DNA of 33,958 bases from Candidatus Mediterraneibacter excrementigallinarum (lineage in GTDB: Bacteria > Bacillota > Clostridia > Lachnospirales > Lachnospiraceae): positions 1-33,958 of the forward strand of contig DWVT01000011.1 of assembly GCA_019120075.1 (NCBI GenBank), read 5' to 3'. The notes under the pieces were generated by a model. It saw only the letters and a program-made list of their open reading frames with translations. It was not told where the DNA came from and did no database searches. The translations under genes and the position numbers were made by a program. Numbering within the stretch: the stretch's first letter is position 1; each line of letters opens with the position of its first letter. Shown piece after piece: positions 24,206 through 31,068 of the stretch.

Positions 24206-24341
24206 GTCCGCCGGATACAGGTATTGATCGCAGGCACGCTCGCGCTTGGAAAACAACGCAGCGGTACATAGGTGCGCAGAGAACGCGCACCAAGGACCGG
24301 CGTTGTTTTACAGCCTTTGATCAACACCTGTATCCGGCTGG
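24206..24341 (+). repeat. Structured repeat, left copy
   Basis: This stretch can fold into one long interrupted hairpin. GGATACAGGTATTGATC (24213-24229) pairs with 24319-24335 except at one base. AAAACAACGC (24250-24259) pairs perfectly with GCGTTGTTTT (24300-24309), and GGTGCGC (24271-24277) pairs with GCGCACC (24285-24291). Bases 24231-24275 match the right copy (24843-24887, opposite strand) at 41 of 45 positions. It has no transposase and no convincing ORF. It could be a MITE-like element or a structured RNA. It lies between the MoeA-like gene and the toxin locus; from here to the toxin promoter at 24386 I see nothing else. Confidence 0.8.
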
Positions 24342-24385
24342 GCTTACGGCTGCGGGCGGAAAGGAAAGATTTGATCAAAAAGATA

Positions 24386-24414
24386 TTGTCTGTCTGATTC
24401 CGCTATGCTACCAT
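24386..24414 (+). promoter_or_regulatory. Candidate promoter of the holin-like toxin gene
   Basis: TTGTCT (24386-24391) and TACCAT (24409-24414) are 17 bases apart. The transcript would start near 24421, at AGGAACAACCG, leaving a 5' leader of about 68 bases before the toxin start codon. Confidence 0.45.
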
Positions 24415-24488
24415 ATGGGCAGGAACAACCGTGTTACAGGGTGGCTGACCTCTATTCTACATATCTACATAGAATGGGGGTGGTGCTG

Positions 24489-24581
24489 ATGGACAAGAAA
24501 CCGTTTGACTTTAAAGATCTGATGGCTTTTGGAATGTTCATTCTGGCATTGCTGACATTCGTATTTACGTTTATCAAGTAA
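24489..24581 (+). CDS. Putative holin-like toxin (type I TA, Hol_Tox/TxpA-Fst-like)
   Basis: A 30-aa peptide with a short charged start (MDKKPFDFKD) and a single membrane helix (LMAFGMFILALLTFVFTFIK), ending in Lys. The phrase F-G-M-F-I-x-A-L-L-T/S-F is typical of the putative holin-like toxin family found in Firmicutes, whose members are kept silent by a small RNA. The very strong GGGGGTGG ribosome binding site ends six bases before the ATG. The site GGGGTGGTG (24477-24485) is fully complementary to CACCACCCC of the convergent RNA, and eight bases of it to the toxin transcript's own 3' hairpin. The gene is too short for ordinary ORF calling. Toxicity is inferred from the family, not shown. 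Confidence 0.78.
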   Translation: MDKKPFDFKDLMAFGMFILALLTFVFTFIK

Positions 24582-24589
24582 TGTTTTAA

Positions 24590-24690
24590 GCATAGAAAAA
24601 CCACCCCGGAACTTTGGCGAGTTGGGGTGGTGATTCTATAAATTACCTTTTCAACGAGGTCAACCATTTTGGCGGTTGTTCCTTTTCCGT
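24590..24690 (-). ncRNA. Candidate antitoxin RNA convergent to the toxin gene
   Basis: A minus-strand promoter at 24695-24723 and a terminator at 24599-24632 with a clean T-run delimit a predicted RNA of about 100 bases facing the toxin gene. It does not cover the toxin coding region. It contains CACCACCCC, the perfect complement of the toxin ribosome binding site. Its 5' part (GGAACAACCG, GGTTGACCTC) is an inverted-repeat copy of the toxin leader (24422-24431 and 24443-24452), so those parts of the two RNAs would be alike rather than complementary. The layout recalls the Fst/RNAII par locus, with shared terminator and convergent transcripts. Existence of the RNA is predicted, not seen. Confidence 0.5.
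24599..24632 (-). terminator. Terminator at the 3' end of the toxin and antitoxin transcripts
   Basis: ACCACCCC (24600-24607) pairs with GGGGTGGT (24624-24631), with an inner AACT / AGTT extension. The minus strand continues with TTTTTCTATG, a good U-tract; the plus strand continues with GATTCTATAAATT, a poor one. It should stop the antitoxin RNA efficiently and the toxin mRNA less so. Confidence 0.75.
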
Positions 24691-24694
24691 CTTT

Positions 24695-24723
24695 AATATA
24701 GCATATCTGGTCGGGGCACGCAA
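24695..24723 (-). promoter_or_regulatory. Candidate promoter of the antitoxin RNA
   Basis: On the minus strand, TTGCGT (24723-24718) and TATATT (24700-24695) are separated by 17 bases. The predicted start is near 24687. This promoter looks at least as good as that of the toxin. Confidence 0.5.
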
Positions 24724-24800
24724 GGCACTTCTCGCATTTTTACAGCAGTTCCGACCTTTTTATATCCTTCATCTGTCGCCGAGAAGGAACGAGACAACGC

Positions 24801-24912
24801 AGCCGGAGAGATATGTTGACTATGGACCGTAAAACAGCGCCGGCACTTATGTACCGTTGCGTTGTTCTCCAAGCGCAAGCGTGCCTGAAAGCAATATCTG
24901 TCTCCGGCGGAC
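24801..24912 (-). repeat. Structured repeat, right copy (inverted)
   Basis: Read on the minus strand, it begins GTCCGCCGGAGACAG, against GTCCGCCGGATACAG in the left copy, and shares the 45-base core at 24843-24887 (41 of 45 identical). The inner extra hairpin of the left copy is absent. The outer stem is kept with different bases: GGAGA and GATAT (24905-24896) can pair with ATATC and TCTCC (24813-24804). Changed bases on both sides of a kept stem hint at selection for structure. It ends about 30 bases before the stop of the ABC ATPase gene. The stretch 24724-24800 between it and the antitoxin promoter shows nothing I recognise. Confidence 0.78.
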
Positions 24913-24941
24913 GGTTGTACGTCCCCTTCTCCCTCGGCAGA

Positions 24942-25613
24942 TCACTCGTACATGATCCGCCCGTCCTCGATCCTCACGATCCGGTCCGCCTGTTGGGCGA
25001 TATCGGGATTGTGGGTGATCATGACGATAGTCTGGTGGAATTCCCGGCTGGTCATTTTGAGAAGGCCGATCACATCATCGCTGGTCTTGGAGTCCAGGTT
25101 TCCGGTGGGCTCATCAGCCAGGATGATGGCGGGCTTTGATGCCAGGGCACGGGCGATGGCAACCCTCTGCTGCTGACCTCCTGAGAGGTTGCCGGGGAGA
25201 GAGTCCAGCTTGCTTTCCAGACCCAGCATTTTTACTACCTGCATGATGAATTTTTTATCCGGTTTCTGTCCGTCCAGAGAAATGGGAAACACGATGTTTT
25301 CCCAGATTGTGAGGACGGGAACAAGGTTGTAGTTCTGGAAGATGAATCCGATCTGTTTGCGGCGGAATATTGTAGCCTGCTCGCCGTTCAGCTTCGCCAG
25401 GTCTGTCTTACCGATCCGGATGCTCCCGGCGGTGGGAGTGTCCAGTCCTCCCAGCATGTTCAGAAGGGTGGATTTCCCGCTTCCGGAGGTGCCGATGATG
25501 GCAGTGAATTTTCCACGTTCAATCTCCAGGTCAATGCCGTCCAGTGCCTTGACCATGGTGTCCCCTTTTCCATAGTATTTTTTGATTCCCGATGCTTTTA
25601 AGATGCTTTCCAT
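24942..25613 (-). CDS. ABC transporter ATP-binding protein (BceA/MacB type)
   Basis: A 223-aa ATPase working with the large FtsX permease encoded just upstream (66 bases apart). Walker A is GTSGSGKST (41-49), the Q-loop is in GFIFQNYNLVP (89-99), the signature is LSGGQQQR (143-150), Walker B is IILADE (163-168), the D-loop GNLDSKTS, and the switch His201 in MITHNPD. All catalytic motifs are intact. The F-Q-N-Y-N-L-V-P phrase and the short length place it in the LolD/MacB/BceA group, which drives FtsX-type permeases for lipoproteins or antimicrobial peptides. It is the last gene of the operon. AGGAGGAG precedes the ATG. Confidence 0.93.
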   Translation of the reverse strand: MESILKASGIKKYYGKGDTMVKALDGIDLEIERGKFTAIIGTSGSGKSTLLNMLGGLDTPTAGSIRIGKTDLAKLNGEQATIFRRKQIGFIFQNYNLVPVLTIWENIVFPISLDGQKPDKKFIMQVVKMLGLESKLDSLPGNLSGGQQQRVAIARALASKPAIILADEPTGNLDSKTSDDVIGLLKMTSREFHQTIVMITHNPDIAQQADRIVRIEDGRIMYE

Positions 25614-25679
25614 AATTTGCTCCTCCTTGGATTCAACGACTTTAAAGAAATATATTAATTTATAAATACCTTTTTGAGT

Positions 25680-28280
25680 TTATTCAGAAATTCTTAACTG
25701 CTCTACGATACTTCCCTTATTGAAAAATTTCAGCGCCAGTGCGGGCACGATCAGACCGGTAATGACCAGGACCGCACAGGTGATAAGCGCCGGAAGGATC
25801 GTAAAGTGGAAGGTGAAATACCAGATTCCTCCGACCAGTCCTTTTACAAGTGTGAAGCCAAGGATCAGGGAAAAGACCAGTCCCAGGATACAGGCGCCAA
25901 GAGCGTAGAAGAGCCCCTCAAAGACCATCATTTCTGTGAGCTGTTTCTGGGTCATGCCAATGCTCCGCATGGTGGCAAATTCATGACGGCGGGTCAGGAT
26001 CGTAGTGACGACTGTATTGATCAGGTTGAGCACACCGATGACTCCGAAGATGATGCCTACCAGACCTCCGACAAAAGAAATCATGGACTGTGTTGCCTCA
26101 GCACTTTCCCGTGCAGAGTCCGCGGTCAGAAAGTCTATGGTGGGATCCGTATTCTCCATGTAGTCTGTGAGGAACGCAGTCATGTTGTCCCGCTGGGATT
26201 CTTCCACATTGAATGCATATTTGTAGACTACAGGCTCATCATAGATCTCTTCGTATATATCTGATGGAAGATAGATGTAGATCCCGTCGCCGCCGATCTT
26301 GAAAGTACCTGCTGCGGTATAGCCGATCTCCTCATCATCTCCGTTCAGCGCCGCCTTTGCCAGCACCGGAAGTTCCAGCAGAGGTTCGCCGTTTTTGTAG
26401 ACGGTGACAGTGTCGCCTATATCGACAAAATCCAGCACTTTCTGAATGGACATGTCCGAACGGTCCACGTCTACGCCTACCAGGAGTCCTTCTTTCTGTT
26501 CCATTTTCCGGTAGAGGGCGTGAGGGTCTGTTTCTCCATCCCGGAGATCCATGCGGGCGACTGCGGTCTCGCTCAGTCCATATACATTGCAGATCGGACG
26601 CCCGTCTTCTCCCAGATTGAATGAGAAGCCGTCCTCTGTGGCTGCGCTGGTCAGACCGGTCTCTTCCTCGACAGTGGGATCTAAGGTCGGGATGATGCCG
26701 AAATCATAGGTTACATTCGTGTCTTCTTTTGTATTTTTATAGACTGCGCCTGCATCTGTAACACCCGGTTGAGATGCGATGGCGTCCATCGTCTCCTGAC
26801 TTAGGCCTTCCTCCCGGGAAGTAAATCCTTTCTGACCGTTGGTGCTCACTGCGTTGACCACAGAGTAATCCGTCCGTATCATGTAATCCACCTGCTTCTC
26901 CACGTCCACGCTCTGTGCCGCGGTGCCCACGCAGTTTAAGAGGACCACGCAGAGCATCAGGGAAACTATGATAAAAGCGGTACGGCGGCGGGAACGGCCC
27001 AGATTGGACCAGGCAAGACGCGGAAGACTGGCTCCGGGAGCGCTTCGCCTTGTGCTCCGTCTTGCCGTATCGCTTTCCACGTACCGGAATGCCTCGATGG
27101 GCGGAATGTTCGCGGCCTTACGTACCGGCTTCCTTGTGCTGACGAACACAGTGAGAGCTGCCAGCAGGGCCGCCCCAATGAAGATGATGGGGGAGGGCGT
27201 TACATTGACCGCGATATTTTTATACTCTGTGGAAAATGTCTCCATCACAGTGGGGAGTGTAGCGCGTCCGATGAAGAATCCGATGATCAGCCCCAGAGGA
27301 ATGCCGATGCAGGAGAGCCACAGCGCCTGCCGGTTGATGAGTCGTTTCACCTGGTTCCGGCTCATACCGATGGTGCGGTAAAGTCCGTATCTGCGGATAT
27401 CCTGCATGACTGCGATATCGAACACGTTATAGATCAGGAGATACCCGCAGAAGATGAACAGAATGACAAAAACTGTGCCCATGGCGAGGATGGAAGGATC
27501 GATGGACTGATTCGTCATCTCATTGACGATGCCGGGAAGGTAGTTTGGGGCTTCCATATCTTCCGGATCTCCGCCCACACTCCTGGACCAGTTCTTCATG
27601 TTATCCAGGAGGCCGACTGTGCCGGAGGCGATGATATCGGACCAGTAGGTCCCTGCAATTTCTCTGTCATTCTGATAGGTATAGCGGAAGAGGTCAGGGT
27701 TGGCTTCACGGAAAGCGGTTCCCGCGACCATGGTGCTGGTCTGGTCATTGGTGGCTTCATACCAGCCGGAGACCACCATATCCATGGAGTAGTCTTTTCC
27801 GTGTGCGGTGAACTCGATGGTAACGGTCTCGCCGACCTTAGGTTCTGCACCCAGATTTCGGAGCGCCAGATCGGATGTGACGATCTCATCAGCAGACTGA
27901 GGCATGGAACCGTGGGAGGGATTGCAGAAAAGCAGTTCTGCTTCTGTCTCATCCATGACATCGAGCTCAATATTGTGTCTGTCTGTGTTGGTGAGGAATC
28001 CAACGGGCATGCGCAGCCCGTATTCTCTGATAAAATCCGCGTCTGAGAGAGCTTCAAACTGCTCCGTGGTCATATTGCGGAAATCACCGTCGGACTTGCT
28101 TCCCTTCAAGAGCTGCATGGAGAGCGTGAGGGACTCATAAGTGCCAAGTCCGATGGTGGTGACGGATGTGAAAAGGACAGCGGTGAGCGCGATTGCCAGC
28201 ACCGCGATGAGATTTCGGATCCTGCCGGCGGAGAGACTGCGCCGGGCGAGAGTGTTCAGCATATTTTTCGTGTCTTTCAT
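25680..28280 (-). CDS. Large FtsX-family ABC permease (antimicrobial peptide type)
   Basis: An 866-aa membrane protein with about eight helices. TM1 lies at about 22-45, followed by an extracellular domain to about 250. Three helices of the first FtsX domain follow (VFVILFIFCGYLLIYNVFD, ALWLSCIGIPLGLIIGFFIG, IFIGAALLAALTVFV). A second half starts with a helix at about 435-455 and has a second extracellular domain of roughly 270 residues. It ends with the C-terminal FtsX domain (LVGIIFGVIGVLNLINTVV, ALGACILGLVFSLILGFTL, ITCAVLVITGLIVPALAL). RRYGLYRTIGMSRNQV and RRHEFATMRSIGMTQKQL are the coupling helices in the two halves. The protein is typical of transporters paired with BceRS-like regulators. 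AAGGAGGT precedes the ATG. Substrate is unknown; peptide resistance is inferred from context. Confidence 0.9.
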   Translation of the reverse strand: MKDTKNMLNTLARRSLSAGRIRNLIAVLAIALTAVLFTSVTTIGLGTYESLTLSMQLLKGSKSDGDFRNMTTEQFEALSDADFIREYGLRMPVGFLTNTDRHNIELDVMDETEAELLFCNPSHGSMPQSADEIVTSDLALRNLGAEPKVGETVTIEFTAHGKDYSMDMVVSGWYEATNDQTSTMVAGTAFREANPDLFRYTYQNDREIAGTYWSDIIASGTVGLLDNMKNWSRSVGGDPEDMEAPNYLPGIVNEMTNQSIDPSILAMGTVFVILFIFCGYLLIYNVFDIAVMQDIRRYGLYRTIGMSRNQVKRLINRQALWLSCIGIPLGLIIGFFIGRATLPTVMETFSTEYKNIAVNVTPSPIIFIGAALLAALTVFVSTRKPVRKAANIPPIEAFRYVESDTARRSTRRSAPGASLPRLAWSNLGRSRRRTAFIIVSLMLCVVLLNCVGTAAQSVDVEKQVDYMIRTDYSVVNAVSTNGQKGFTSREEGLSQETMDAIASQPGVTDAGAVYKNTKEDTNVTYDFGIIPTLDPTVEEETGLTSAATEDGFSFNLGEDGRPICNVYGLSETAVARMDLRDGETDPHALYRKMEQKEGLLVGVDVDRSDMSIQKVLDFVDIGDTVTVYKNGEPLLELPVLAKAALNGDDEEIGYTAAGTFKIGGDGIYIYLPSDIYEEIYDEPVVYKYAFNVEESQRDNMTAFLTDYMENTDPTIDFLTADSARESAEATQSMISFVGGLVGIIFGVIGVLNLINTVVTTILTRRHEFATMRSIGMTQKQLTEMMVFEGLFYALGACILGLVFSLILGFTLVKGLVGGIWYFTFHFTILPALITCAVLVITGLIVPALALKFFNKGSIVEQLRISE

Positions 28281-28297
28281 ATCGGTACCTCCTTGTT

Positions 28298-28327
28298 ATG
28301 ATACTTATGATAGCAGGACAATGTCAC
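28298..28327 (-). promoter_or_regulatory. Candidate promoter of the permease gene
   Basis: On the minus strand, GTGACA (28327-28322) and TATCAT (28303-28298) are 18 bases apart. The -35 box lies inside the third of the 11-bp direct repeats. A second TATCAT at 28312-28307 is too close to act as the -10 of the same -35. Confidence 0.4.
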
Positions 28328-28350
28328 AGGAAAGGTACACGAAAGTTACA
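28318..28350 (-). promoter_or_regulatory. Three 11-bp direct repeats: candidate response-regulator operator
   Basis: On the minus strand, 28350-28318 reads TGTAACTTTCG, TGTACCTTTCC, TGTGACATTGT: three head-to-tail 11-base units with the pattern TGTnnCnTTnn. The last unit overlaps the candidate -35 of the permease gene. OmpR/PhoB-type regulators commonly bind direct repeats spaced by one helical turn next to or over the -35, and this operon encodes just such a regulator. The repeats are seen directly; the binding is inferred. Confidence 0.6.
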
Positions 28351-28405
28351 TTTTTGTGCCTTTACAGGCTACGGGCGAACAGAAGCAGGGAAAAGTCGTA
28401 AAATT

Positions 28406-29080
28406 TTATCTTCCATCGGATACCATGCGGCCGTCCTCCAGGCGGATCACGCGGTCGGCAAGCTGCGCCAGTTCCAGATTGTGGGTGATCATGATCAGGG
28501 ACTGATGGAAGGTCTCTGCGGTCAGCTTCAGAAGTCCTGCCACATTCTGGCTGGTTTTCGCGTCGAAGCTTCCTGTTGGTTCATCTGCAAGCACGATGGC
28601 AGGTCTTGTCATCAGCGCCCTTGCGATGGCGGTGCACTGCTGAGCGCCGCCGGAGAGCATGTGTGGAAAGGAGTCCAGGTATCTCTCCAGACCCAGGAGT
28701 TCTGTGAGCCGCCCGAAAAACGCCATGTCTGCCCTGGAATTATCCAATGCCAGGGGAAAGAGGATATTCTCCCTGACGGTCAGATCCGGGACCAGGTTGT
28801 ACTCCTGGAAGATAAAACCCACTTTCCGGCGTCGGAAGACGGTGAGATGATCTTCATCCAGAGAAGAGAGGTCGATCCCATCTACGATAACGGTTCCTTC
28901 CGTGGGGCGGTAGAGCCCGCCGATCAGATTCAGGAGAGTGGTCTTCCCGGAACCGGAAGAGCCGATGACTGCGGTGAACCGTCCTTTTTCGATCGTGAGG
29001 TTCACGCCGTCCACAGCACGTACCATGCGGGGGTCTGAACCAAAATATTTCTTTACATTCTTTAATGTTATGATATCCAT
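28406..29080 (-). CDS. ABC transporter ATP-binding protein with altered signature motif
   Basis: A 224-aa ATPase paralogous to the one at 24942-25613. Walker A is GSSGSGKTT (40-48), the Q-loop GFIFQEYNLVP, Walker B IVLADE (162-167), and the switch His is in MITHNLE. The signature reads LSGGAQQCTAIARAL (142-156), against LSGGQQQRVAIARAL in its neighbour: Gln to Ala in the LSGGQ core and Arg to Cys shortly after. The D-loop is GSFDAKTS. The change may weaken ATP hydrolysis, so this subunit may be the poorer half of a mixed ATPase pair. It lies 125 bases before the permease gene and 58 bases after the kinase gene. Confidence 0.9.
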   Translation of the reverse strand: MDIITLKNVKKYFGSDPRMVRAVDGVNLTIEKGRFTAVIGSSGSGKTTLLNLIGGLYRPTEGTVIVDGIDLSSLDEDHLTVFRRRKVGFIFQEYNLVPDLTVRENILFPLALDNSRADMAFFGRLTELLGLERYLDSFPHMLSGGAQQCTAIARALMTRPAIVLADEPTGSFDAKTSQNVAGLLKLTAETFHQSLIMITHNLELAQLADRVIRLEDGRMVSDGR

Positions 29081-29138
29081 ATTTTTATTTCCTTGATCTC
29101 GATTTATAACTCTTATCTACGAGGAAAAGCAGGGCGGT

Positions 29139-30158
29139 TCAGGTAAGAAGATAGACGGAGAATGTGCTTCCTTCACCCTGTTTTGACTTGACGCTGATAT
29201 AGCCGTGCTGCCGGGTGATGATCCCGCGGGCAAGATACAGACCAAGTCCGACCCCTTCCTCCGATGCCACCTCCTCCGCCCGGTAGAAGCGACGGAACAC
29301 ATCGTTGTAATGTTCTTCTGCAATGCCGATGCCGGTGTCTGCGATGTCGATCCTGGTGTAGAACTGCCAGGGGCGGACCCGGATCCGGATAGAGCCTCCG
29401 GCGGAGGTGTATTTCACCGCATTATCCAGGATGTTTCCCAGAGCTTCCGCAGTCCATTTGGCATCGTGACGGACGAGGACATCGCTGCCGCAGTCCACAT
29501 CGATCTGAAGATCCTTCTGTTCCGCCTTTGCCCAGACGGCACTGACTGCACGGGCGATGGTGTCGGACAGCCGGGATTCTTCCATATGGATAGTGAAGGT
29601 GCCGGTCTCCAGGCGGGACATCTTGATCAGGGACTGCATGAGAAAGTCCAGCTTGCTGATCTGGGCTGACATCAGATTAAGGAACTCGTTTCGTTTTTCA
29701 GGATCCAGTTCATGCTCACGGAGGATCCCTGTGAACATCTGGATGTTGGCGACCGGGGTCTTTACCTGATGGGAGATATCGCTGACCAGCTCCTGAAGGG
29801 TCTGCCGCTCCAGGTCGCTCTGTCGGTGTTCGTCCCGCATCTTGTCGTAATACTGGAGCAGTTTCCCCTGGGCTTTTGACACGGCGGAATCCTCATAGGG
29901 CTGGAAGTTGTCCGGCTCCCGGTCCTCCATAAGGGCGTCCACAGTCTCGCAGATATCGTTGGAAAAATCAGAGACCAGGCTCCGATAGAAACGGTCCGCG
30001 CAGAAGACCAGGATGAGCAGAAAACATCCTGCAGAGACCAGAAGGATGCGGAACACAGACGGGGAAAGTGTGCCGGACAGAAGTCCCAGCAGAAGGACGG
30101 CGACTGCAGCTGTGAACGAAAAAATTTTCAATATACGGGCTGTTGTTCTTCTGCTCAT
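29139..30158 (-). CDS. Sensor histidine kinase (short-loop, BceS-like)
   Basis: A 339-aa membrane kinase. Two close helices at about 12-29 and 36-53 leave only a few residues outside the cell, as in intramembrane-sensing kinases that detect peptide stress through their ABC partner. There is no HAMP or PAS domain that I can see. The H-box is SDISHQVKTPVANI with phosphorylated His130. The ATP domain has NILDNAVKYT (N-box), DTGIGIAEEHYNDVF (G1) and VGLGLYLARGI (G2). The gene overlaps the regulator by four bases (ATGA). It phosphorylates the response regulator just upstream. Confidence 0.92.
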   Translation of the reverse strand: MSRRTTARILKIFSFTAAVAVLLLGLLSGTLSPSVFRILLVSAGCFLLILVFCADRFYRSLVSDFSNDICETVDALMEDREPDNFQPYEDSAVSKAQGKLLQYYDKMRDEHRQSDLERQTLQELVSDISHQVKTPVANIQMFTGILREHELDPEKRNEFLNLMSAQISKLDFLMQSLIKMSRLETGTFTIHMEESRLSDTIARAVSAVWAKAEQKDLQIDVDCGSDVLVRHDAKWTAEALGNILDNAVKYTSAGGSIRIRVRPWQFYTRIDIADTGIGIAEEHYNDVFRRFYRAEEVASEEGVGLGLYLARGIITRQHGYISVKSKQGEGSTFSVYLLT

Positions 30159-30862
30159 ACGGATACTCCTGTCCAGATATAACCCATCCCGCGGACTGTC
30201 CGGATACGAGGATGCGCTTTGTCCTCAATCTTGGCGCGCAGCCGGTTCATTGTCACAGTCAGGGTATGGTCATCAATAAAGTTTCCATCGCAGTCCCAGA
30301 GTTTCTCCAGGAGGATCTGCCGGGTGACTACGTTTCCGGCGTTGGAGGTCAGTACCCGGAGGAGTCTGTACTCATTGGGAGTGATCGTGATCTTCTCCCC
30401 GTTCCGGACAGCAGTGAGAGCCCGGAAGTCAAGGCGGAGAGAGCCGTCGTCATAGCAGTCCGGGTCATGATCCGGAACAGGAGCAGGCGCTGTGGAATCA
30501 TGATTCCTGCGCAGTGCCACTTCGATCCGGCGTTTCAGGATCTGCATGTTGAAAGGCTTTGTGATATAATCGTCCGCTCCCAGGTCAAATCCGTTCAGCA
30601 CGTCTTCCTCCAGGTCGTTTGCCGTCAGAAAGATCACAGGAAGATCAGGATGCATTTCTTTTGAACGGGCGCACAGATCGAAGCCGTTTCCGTCGGGCAG
30701 GTTCACATCCATGAGCGCAAGATCGAAATGATCCTCCTCCAGGAGACGGAGGGCTTTCCTGCAGTTGTATGCGGCGACGGTGATATATCCGCTGGCGTCC
30801 AGCTCAAAACAGAGACCTGCGCTAAGGGCCAGGTCGTCTTCTATTACAAGGATCTTGGACAT
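30155..30862 (-). CDS. OmpR-family response regulator
   Basis: A 235-aa transcription factor. The receiver domain has the acidic pair in VIEDD, phospho-acceptor Asp52 in LMDVNLPDG, Thr80 in FLTAND and Lys102 in YITKPFN. A linker leads to a C-terminal winged helix at about 138-235 (ITITPNEYRLLRVLTSNAGNVV, then TLTVTMNRLRAKIED). Phosphorylation by the adjacent kinase is expected to switch on the transporter genes. The three direct repeats at 28318-28350 are the best candidate target. It is the first gene of the operon and has its own promoter. Confidence 0.94.
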   Translation of the reverse strand: MSKILVIEDDLALSAGLCFELDASGYITVAAYNCRKALRLLEEDHFDLALMDVNLPDGNGFDLCARSKEMHPDLPVIFLTANDLEEDVLNGFDLGADDYITKPFNMQILKRRIEVALRRNHDSTAPAPVPDHDPDCYDDGSLRLDFRALTAVRNGEKITITPNEYRLLRVLTSNAGNVVTRQILLEKLWDCDGNFIDDHTLTVTMNRLRAKIEDKAHPRIRTVRGMGYIWTGVSV

Positions 30863-30936
30863 AGTCTTTTCCTCTCTCGATTTACGTCAGTCTTTTGCGG
30901 AGTGTCTGCTACAGAAGACAGAAACATCCAGAGAGA

Positions 30937-30965
30937 ATTTTACCATAAGATTTTGCCGGATTCAA
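30937..30965 (-). promoter_or_regulatory. Sigma-A promoter of the two-component/ABC operon
   Basis: On the minus strand, TTGAAT (30965-30960) and TAAAAT (30942-30937) are separated by 17 bases, about 75 bases before the response-regulator start codon. A TGTCT/AGACA inverted repeat at 30904-30920 lies downstream, in the leader. Confidence 0.6.
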
Positions 30966-31068
30966 TGATGGACAGAGTGCGTCCGGACTTGACTTTTCCG
31001 GGAAAATGCATGAAGATGTGAAGAGATAGATTTGCTGCGGCCGGCACCTGTTGGAAGGAGACTGAGAA

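Noticed and set aside
23973-24293. Minus-strand open frame giving MYRCVVFQARACL, similar to a plus-strand frame at 24813-25139
   Set aside because: The similarity arises because both frames cross copies of the structured repeat. The stem-loop character and lack of ribosome binding sites argue for a repeat, not a protein family.
24452-24667. Minus-strand open frame of 71 codons across the toxin locus
   Set aside because: It runs through the terminator hairpin and antisense to the toxin gene, with no ribosome binding site. The region is better explained as an untranslated antitoxin RNA.
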